From contig CAYUGY010000015.1 of the NCBI GenBank assembly GCA_964444515.1, positions 1-17,299 of the forward strand: a DNA stretch of 17,299 nucleotides. Direction: 5' to 3'. The position numbers were made by a program, and so were the translations under genes. Numbering within the stretch: position 1 is the stretch's first letter; each line of letters starts with the position of its first letter. Positions 14,108-17,299 of the stretch are shown here, piece by piece. Origin of the DNA: JAIXRY01 sp964444515 (GTDB lineage: Bacteria; Patescibacteriota; Minisyncoccia; Phycocordibacterales; UBA9973). The notes beneath the pieces were generated by a model that saw nothing but the letters and a program-made list of their open reading frames with translations, searched no databases and had not been told where the DNA came from.

Positions 14108-14958
14108 ATACGTAATGCTATTTTTAATGTGAGTAATATTTTTTTGCCAGTAGATACACTGTGTCGTTTTGAAAAAATATCATAGTCAGCTTTTTCAATT
14201 TCAGTCAAAACCTCCTTACACAACAACGCAGCGACAGCGACAGCAAATCTCATTCTTTTTGGTAAATACTGATATCCTTGTTCTGCGTACTCATATAGTT
14301 TTCGATTTCGAGCTATTTCAAACCTCATCAATGCTTTGAATGAATCGCTGACATTATGATTTCTGATATCATCCTCAGTTACAGTATAACATTCGAGATC
14401 CTCACGTGGGATATATATTCTTCCGTATATTTCATAGTCTTCACGAATGTCACGCAAAAAATTTGATAATTGCATTGCTTCTCCGAGTGCGCGAGCATAT
14501 GGCAATGCTTCTTTTTTTTCATCACCCAAAATCTGCACCATCATTAGTCCAACAACCGTTGCCGATCCGTACATATAGTGGACCAATTCTTCATAGTTCT
14601 CATATCGGTGTTTGTATGTGTCTGCATACATTGCATCCAAAAAGGCGTCGATATATTCTTGCTTAATCCCTATCTCTTTGACTGTCTTATCAAAAGCAAT
14701 CAATTCAGGAAGTGTTGGAGTCTCTCCTTTTTCAACATTTCTCCATACTTGGGTCCAGCGAACAAAATCTTCTCCACCTTTTTTCAAATCAGCGGTCGTA
14801 TCAACAAAGTTATCTGCGACACGAACAAATCCATACAATGCATAGATGTGTTCTCTAATTTTTTTGGGGAAAAATCTCGTAGCAAAATAGTATGTTCGAC
14901 CATACTGCTTATTGAGATTCTTAGAATATTCGATTGCCTGTGCGTAAGTCATATTCAT
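14104..14958 (-). CDS. crtB: Phytoene synthase
   Basis: Condenses two GGPP molecules head-to-head to phytoene, the committed step to C40 carotenoids. It is a trans-isoprenyl synthase of the squalene/phytoene fold. The first Asp-rich motif is ALYGFVRVADNFVDT (D49, D53). MYGSATVVGLMMVQILG follows, and the second motif is AMQLSNFLRDIREDYEIYGRIYIPREDL. The opening YSKNLNKQYGRTYYFATRFFP is typical of CrtB. At 284 aa it is normal length. The start (ATG 14958, or ATG 14952 two codons on) is 2 nt after the GGPP synthase stop, and the stop overlaps the crtI start, so the three genes form a tight operon. Squalene synthase-like or dehydrosqualene (CrtM) activity is the alternative, but the neighbouring CrtI and GGPP synthase favour phytoene. 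Confidence 0.92.
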   Translation of the reverse strand: MNMTYAQAIEYSKNLNKQYGRTYYFATRFFPKKIREHIYALYGFVRVADNFVDTTADLKKGGEDFVRWTQVWRNVEKGETPTLPELIAFDKTVKEIGIKQEYIDAFLDAMYADTYKHRYENYEELVHYMYGSATVVGLMMVQILGDEKKEALPYARALGEAMQLSNFLRDIREDYEIYGRIYIPREDLECYTVTEDDIRNHNVSDSFKALMRFEIARNRKLYEYAEQGYQYLPKRMRFAVAVAALLCKEVLTEIEKADYDIFSKRHSVSTGKKILLTLKIALRI

Positions 14959-14960
14959 AT

Positions 14961-16001
14961 TTATGATGCACGCAATGCGACCATATCAATAAAAGTGACC
15001 AACAAATCTTTTGTTGTTTTTCGATACGGAGCAGTGCTGACAGATTCTTCAGCAACAGCAAAAAACTTCTGCGCTTCTTTCTGTAGATATGCATCAACAG
15101 CATACGTACGCAACAATGATTTCAGTACTGAACCCTCTTCTTTAGAAAAATCTTTTCCGAAGAATTGTTTAAATAGTTGCAAATCTTTTTGACTAGCTTT
15201 TTTATAAAAATATTCCGTCGCCAGTGTTTGCTGTCCTTCTCGTATGTCATCGAGTGTGTTTTTCTTGATTTTTGCTTCATCACCAAAAATATCAAGTGCA
15301 TCATCTTGTATCTGATACGCAATCCCTAGTGATTCACCAAGTGCGAAAAAATGTGCTTGTTTTTCAGCAGAAAGCCCTCCCAAAAGTGCTCCGATTTCAA
15401 ATGGTCGAGCAAAGGTATATCGCGCGGTCTTGTATTGCATCTTTTGCATAATGACCTTTTTTGCAACAGGTTCTTTTTGATACGCGAGCCGAACATCAAG
15501 CATTTGCCCCACGATCACCTCTTCGAGCAATGTCTGTATTTTCAAACGTACCGCAGGTTTGATATCAGCACCGCAAAGCACATCAAAGGCGAGTGTATAC
15601 ACTAAGTCACCGACCAATACAGCCTGCATATTGGCATAATGCGTTGCACTAGAGGCAACATCACCACTTTGTTGTTTGATATACTCATGCACGGTTGGTA
15701 ATCCTCGACGAAGAGAACTGTTGTCGATAACGTCGTCATGAATGAGTGCAAATGTCTGTATCAATTCGAGTGATATCATCACACTCCACACCGCATCAGT
15801 TATTTTTTTGTTTGATTCTGTATATGCAATATATGCACAATATGGACGAACACGTTTCCCTTCTTTTGTGTATGTTTGTATATACTTCAAAAAAAGTTGT
15901 ATCTGTTTGTCTGTCGTAATTTTTTTATACGAAGAAATCTTTTTTTCGATATAGTCAAAAAATCGGACATCGAATTCTTTTTTAAATTCCTGTATATTCA
16001 T
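14961..16001 (-). CDS. crtE: Polyprenyl diphosphate synthase, probably GGPP synthase
   Basis: Trans-isoprenyl diphosphate synthase that elongates DMAPP/FPP with IPP. GKRVRPY is followed by the first Asp-rich motif LIHDDVIDNSSLRRGLPTVH (D89, D90, D93), the GQMLD segment and the second motif YQIQDDALDIFGD (D233, D234, D237). Phe84 is the fifth residue before the first Asp, the position at which a bulky aromatic limits product to C20 in archaeal-type GGPP synthases, so GGPP is the likely product. About 346 aa. I start at ATG 16001: a TTG 15 nt upstream lies within the -10 box. It is first gene of the GGPPS-crtB-crtI operon. The C-terminus, rich in Lys and Glu, is family-like. The symbol reflects context rather than proof of chain length. 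Confidence 0.88.
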   Translation of the reverse strand: MNIQEFKKEFDVRFFDYIEKKISSYKKITTDKQIQLFLKYIQTYTKEGKRVRPYCAYIAYTESNKKITDAVWSVMISLELIQTFALIHDDVIDNSSLRRGLPTVHEYIKQQSGDVASSATHYANMQAVLVGDLVYTLAFDVLCGADIKPAVRLKIQTLLEEVIVGQMLDVRLAYQKEPVAKKVIMQKMQYKTARYTFARPFEIGALLGGLSAEKQAHFFALGESLGIAYQIQDDALDIFGDEAKIKKNTLDDIREGQQTLATEYFYKKASQKDLQLFKQFFGKDFSKEEGSVLKSLLRTYAVDAYLQKEAQKFFAVAEESVSTAPYRKTTKDLLVTFIDMVALRAS

Positions 16002-16015
16002 AAGTAAGTTAGGCA

Positions 16016-16024
16016 ATTATAACA
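16016..16024 (-). promoter_or_regulatory. Extended -10 promoter of the carotenoid operon
   Basis: The minus strand reads TGT-TATAAT, a consensus -10 with TGn extension, 14 nt before ATG 16001. The predicted 5' leader is only about 7 nt. No operator-like palindrome is seen. Confidence 0.6.
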
Positions 16025-16046
16025 CAAAACAACACTTAGAAACCAA

Positions 16047-16075
16047 ACAAAAAAGCCCTTCTCGGGCTCTTTTGT
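16047..16075 (-). terminator. Terminator of the SIMPL gene
   Basis: A 12-position stem with one A-C mismatch (16047-16058 with 16064-16075, loop TTCTC). It lies just after the SIMPL stop (16081-16083) and before the carotenoid operon promoter, so it insulates the two units. Confidence 0.75.
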
Positions 16076-16080
16076 ATGGT

Positions 16081-16755
16081 TTAATTCAACAAAAATCGTA
16101 ATGTTGAAACGAGACGAATCTTTTTGTATTCAGGTGATCCTGGGTCTTTGTCAGTGATGTCAAAGACTCCTTGATTTCCGCGATTGACTCCCCCGACAGT
16201 TGTTCCAGCGTTTTGCGCAAATGAAGTTGCTGTTTCTTTTGCGTTCTTGATTGCTTCGGCCAACATTTCTGGCTTCACACTGTTCAAGTCAGAGAATTCA
16301 AAAGAGATATAATTTTGATTGAGGACTACTCCTTTCTTTACCAAAAGCAATGTTTCGTTTGATGCACTTTTTGCCAAATCAACTTTCTTTGTGTAGACCG
16401 CGACTTGATTAGTTGAATTATATCGGAATGCTGCGTCTTTGTAGGTGTCTTGATAAATATTTACCGGAGCCACATTGATTTCACTTGTTTCAAATCCTTT
16501 TTCAGTCAAGAAACTTTTGATTGCGGTGATATTCTTTTCTGTATCAGCATAAAGTTGATCAATACTGTTTGATTTTACTTCAAATGTCAGTGTCCAAATA
16601 GCGGTGTCAGCTTTGACAATCTTTTCTGATAATCCTTTTACTTCAACATACGAACCTTGTTTCGAGAAATCTTTCGAAGCGAAAAATACCGCTCCGGCAA
16701 ATAATACAATACCTGCGACGACAACCCAAACTGCGTTATTTTTTAGTTTTTCCAT
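16081..16755 (-). CDS. Membrane-anchored SIMPL-domain (DUF541) protein
   Basis: A 224-aa protein with one N-terminal hydrophobic helix (about 8-26, signal anchor) and an exported SIMPL domain. SYVEVKGLSEKIVKADTAIWTLTFEVKS opens the domain, and the family-typical middle has LTEKGFETSEINVAPVNIYQD. Near the end are AIKNAKETATSFAQNAGTTVGGV and a final beta strand IRLVSTLRFLL. Proteins of this family occur in the periplasm or on the cell surface of many bacteria and have been linked to stress resistance and, in a mouse protein, to IRAK-1 binding; the molecular role is unknown. It is monocistronic: an extended -10 TGC-TATAAT lies 8 nt before ATG 16755, and a terminator follows. Lying upstream of the carotenoid operon suggests an envelope setting, but no shared transcription. 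Confidence 0.83.
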   Translation of the reverse strand: MEKLKNNAVWVVVAGIVLFAGAVFFASKDFSKQGSYVEVKGLSEKIVKADTAIWTLTFEVKSNSIDQLYADTEKNITAIKSFLTEKGFETSEINVAPVNIYQDTYKDAAFRYNSTNQVAVYTKKVDLAKSASNETLLLVKKGVVLNQNYISFEFSDLNSVKPEMLAEAIKNAKETATSFAQNAGTTVGGVNRGNQGVFDITDKDPGSPEYKKIRLVSTLRFLLN

Positions 16756-16763
16756 ATGAATTG

Positions 16764-16772
16764 ATTATAGCA
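16764..16772 (-). promoter_or_regulatory. Extended -10 promoter of the SIMPL gene (leaderless)
   Basis: The minus strand reads TGC-TATAAT, then 8 nt to ATG 16755. It is the best match to the bacterial consensus in the window. Confidence 0.65.
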
Positions 16773-16817
16773 TTTAAATCTTCTAAAAATAGCAAGTTTA
16801 TGATAAAGTAGTGAGAC

Positions 16818-16888
16818 GGGCGATTAGTTTAGTGGTAGAACAAAGGTCTCCAAAACCTTTGGTGGGGGTTCGATTCCTCCATCGCCCG
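16818..16888 (+). tRNA. tRNA-Trp (anticodon CCA)
   Basis: Acceptor GGGCGAT/ATCGCCC, D-arm 16827-16841, anticodon stem AAGGT/ACCTT with loop CTCCAAA (anticodon CCA), a 4-nt variable loop, and T-arm GGGGG-TTCGATT-CCTCC. The discriminator is G, as expected for Trp. The 3' CCA is not encoded (CA only follows). A -10-like TATGAT at 16799-16804 precedes it. Loop positions 36-38 are AAA, making it a likely MiaA substrate. Confidence 0.93.
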
Positions 16889-16890
16889 CA
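16872..16890 (+). repeat. Direct repeat copy 1 (tRNA-Trp 3' end)
   Basis: 19 nt of the tRNA T-loop/T-stem/acceptor 3' end, including the discriminator and CA. It is repeated perfectly at 16991-17009, 119 nt away. A duplicated tRNA 3' end is the usual footprint of site-specific integration, but no integrase is present here. Confidence 0.9.
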
Positions 16891-16892
16891 GG

Positions 16893-17009
16893 AAGCGATA
16901 GAAAGCAAACTGCTTTGCTTTCGTGGAGAATCGAAAGACTTTTCCGTACGAATAAAGTGAGATGGAAAAGTACCAGCGACAGTAAGTCGAGATTCCTCCA
17001 TCGCCCGCA
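16893..17009. other. tRNA-Trp-linked structured module
   Basis: No credible gene lies here. GCGAT (16895-16899) and GGAGAATCGAA (16925-16935) form an almost exact reverse complement of the tRNA-Trp 3' end, split by a 25-nt insert (16900-16924) with a 9-bp hairpin (16901-16909 with 16914-16922). AGAC (16936-16939) follows, then a hairpin 16939-16945 with 16964-16970, a small hairpin 16977-16980 with 16986-16989, and the forward 19-nt copy of the tRNA 3' end. The 5' inverted copy and the 3' forward copy can pair and close the whole into a branched fold. The layout matches the tRNA-Leu module although the hairpin sequences differ. Confidence 0.65.
16991..17009 (+). repeat. Direct repeat copy 2 (tRNA-Trp 3' end)
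   Basis: A perfect second copy of 16872-16890, preceded by GTCGA instead of GTTC, so the similarity fades within the T-loop. It lies just before the shared terminator. Confidence 0.9.
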
Positions 17010-17013
17010 ATTT

Positions 17014-17054
17014 AAATAAAAGAAAATCCCCTTTTCGGGGATTTTCTTTTATTT
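17014..17054. terminator. Bidirectional terminator between tRNA-Trp module and rpmG
   Basis: An 18-bp stem (17014-17031 with 17037-17054, loop TTTTC), strong GC centre and A/T-rich base, active on both strands. The rpmG stop codon (17049-17051) lies inside it. Confidence 0.9.
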
Positions 17055-17207
17055 CTTACCTTCCTTAAACACAACGTGTTTACGAAGTTTCTTAGAGAAC
17101 TTTTTGAGCTCCAATTTTTCAGGATTTTGTTTCTTGTTCTTGAAGGTAAAGATGATCTCTTTAGTCCCCTTACTGAACAATTTTATTAAATGGTCTTGCT
17201 TTGACAT
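17049..17207 (-). CDS. rpmG: 50S ribosomal protein bL33
   Basis: A small basic protein of the large ribosomal subunit, 52 aa. The segment KEIIFTFKNKKQNPEKLELKKFSKKLRKHVVFKEGKK follows the L33 pattern (strand, KNK, PEKLELKK, RKHVVFKE) and the length is normal. There are no cysteines, so it is the zinc-free C-minus form. On the minus strand a TATAGT box lies 9 nt before ATG 17207 and GGAG lies close to the start. The stop codon is inside the shared terminator stem. Confidence 0.88.
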   Translation of the reverse strand: MSKQDHLIKLFSKGTKEIIFTFKNKKQNPEKLELKKFSKKLRKHVVFKEGKK

Positions 17208-17216
17208 AGTCTCCAT

Positions 17217-17222
17217 ACTATA
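17217..17222 (-). promoter_or_regulatory. -10 box of rpmG
   Basis: The minus strand reads TATAGT, 9 nt before the ATG; the intervening ATGGAGACT contains a GGAG that could act as a very short ribosome-binding site. Confidence 0.5.
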
Positions 17223-17269
17223 CAGAAAATGGGTCTTTTTTGCAAGTTTTTAAGGTTATCAAAATTCCC

Positions 17270-17297
17270 TTGAAATATGGCCAAAATTCTGTATACT
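17270..17297 (+). promoter_or_regulatory. Promoter pointing out of the right end
   Basis: TTGAAA (17270-17275), a 16-nt spacer and TATACT (17292-17297) at the very edge. By the pattern of this window the next gene should start within about 10 nt of the edge, on the plus strand. Confidence 0.55.
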
Positions 17298-17299
17298 GG

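Noticed and set aside
16002..16016. TTG start adding five residues to GGPP synthase
   Set aside because: It touches the TATAAT -10 box, so it would not be in the transcript.
16798..17010. 70-codon minus-strand open frame over tRNA-Trp and its module
   Set aside because: Antisense translation of a tRNA; the WRNRTPTKGF-type peptide is the same kind of artefact.

Overview
The window looks like a chromosomal stretch of a member of the Candidate Phyla Radiation (Patescibacteria), probably Parcubacteria-like; this placement is an inference. The reasons are low GC, very tight packing, single-copy housekeeping genes, tRNA genes without an encoded CCA, terminators shared between convergent genes, and extended -10 boxes (TGn-TATAxT) placed 6-9 nt before start codons, so that many mRNAs should be leaderless or nearly so. 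It is almost certainly a metagenome scaffold, because ten Ns (6474-6483) interrupt topA.

Layout. 1-600: a small Cys-containing protein of unknown function (-) with its own terminator. 602-3964: serS, ftsQ and dus on the minus strand. An intergenic CTAG-rich heptad/inverted-repeat element (2586-2694) lies between serS and ftsQ, and serS carries an in-frame TAA that would remove catalytic motif 3. 4036-5377: dprA and a Nudix hydrolase (+). 5485-8008: topA in two pieces (+). The pieces on either side of the N gap both encode the active-site-tyrosine region, in diverged versions, so the join probably merges two related genomes. Linkage of the left and right parts should therefore be treated with care. 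8057-9244: parB (-) with a long acidic tail. 9362-9442: tRNA-Leu(CAA), followed by about 240 bp of consecutive hairpins. 9753-10757: a DHH phosphoesterase (-). 10818-11723: miaA (+). 11753-16001: a carotenoid locus. A UbiA-family lycopene elongase-like prenyltransferase (+) converges on a minus-strand operon of GGPP synthase, phytoene synthase and phytoene desaturase. 16081-16755: a membrane-anchored SIMPL protein (-). 16818-16888: tRNA-Trp(CCA), followed by a second structured module. 17049-17207: rpmG (-). A promoter points out of the right end.

How the genes work together. GGPP synthase, CrtB and CrtI should give GGPP, then phytoene, then lycopene (or a related desaturated carotene). The UbiA-family enzyme would add C5 units from DMAPP to make a C45/C50 carotenoid. 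The neighbouring miaA also uses DMAPP, and both tRNAs in the window carry A36-A37-A38, the MiaA recognition feature.

The most novel-looking signal is at the two tRNA loci. Each tRNA is followed by a reverse-complement copy of its own T-arm/acceptor 3' end. In both cases that copy is split at the acceptor/T-arm boundary by a 9-bp hairpin of unrelated sequence, then followed by the same AGAC tetranucleotide and a further (complete or partial) forward copy of the tRNA 3' end. The structure is conserved while the sequence is not, which suggests a tRNA-linked RNA or mobile element that I do not recognise.
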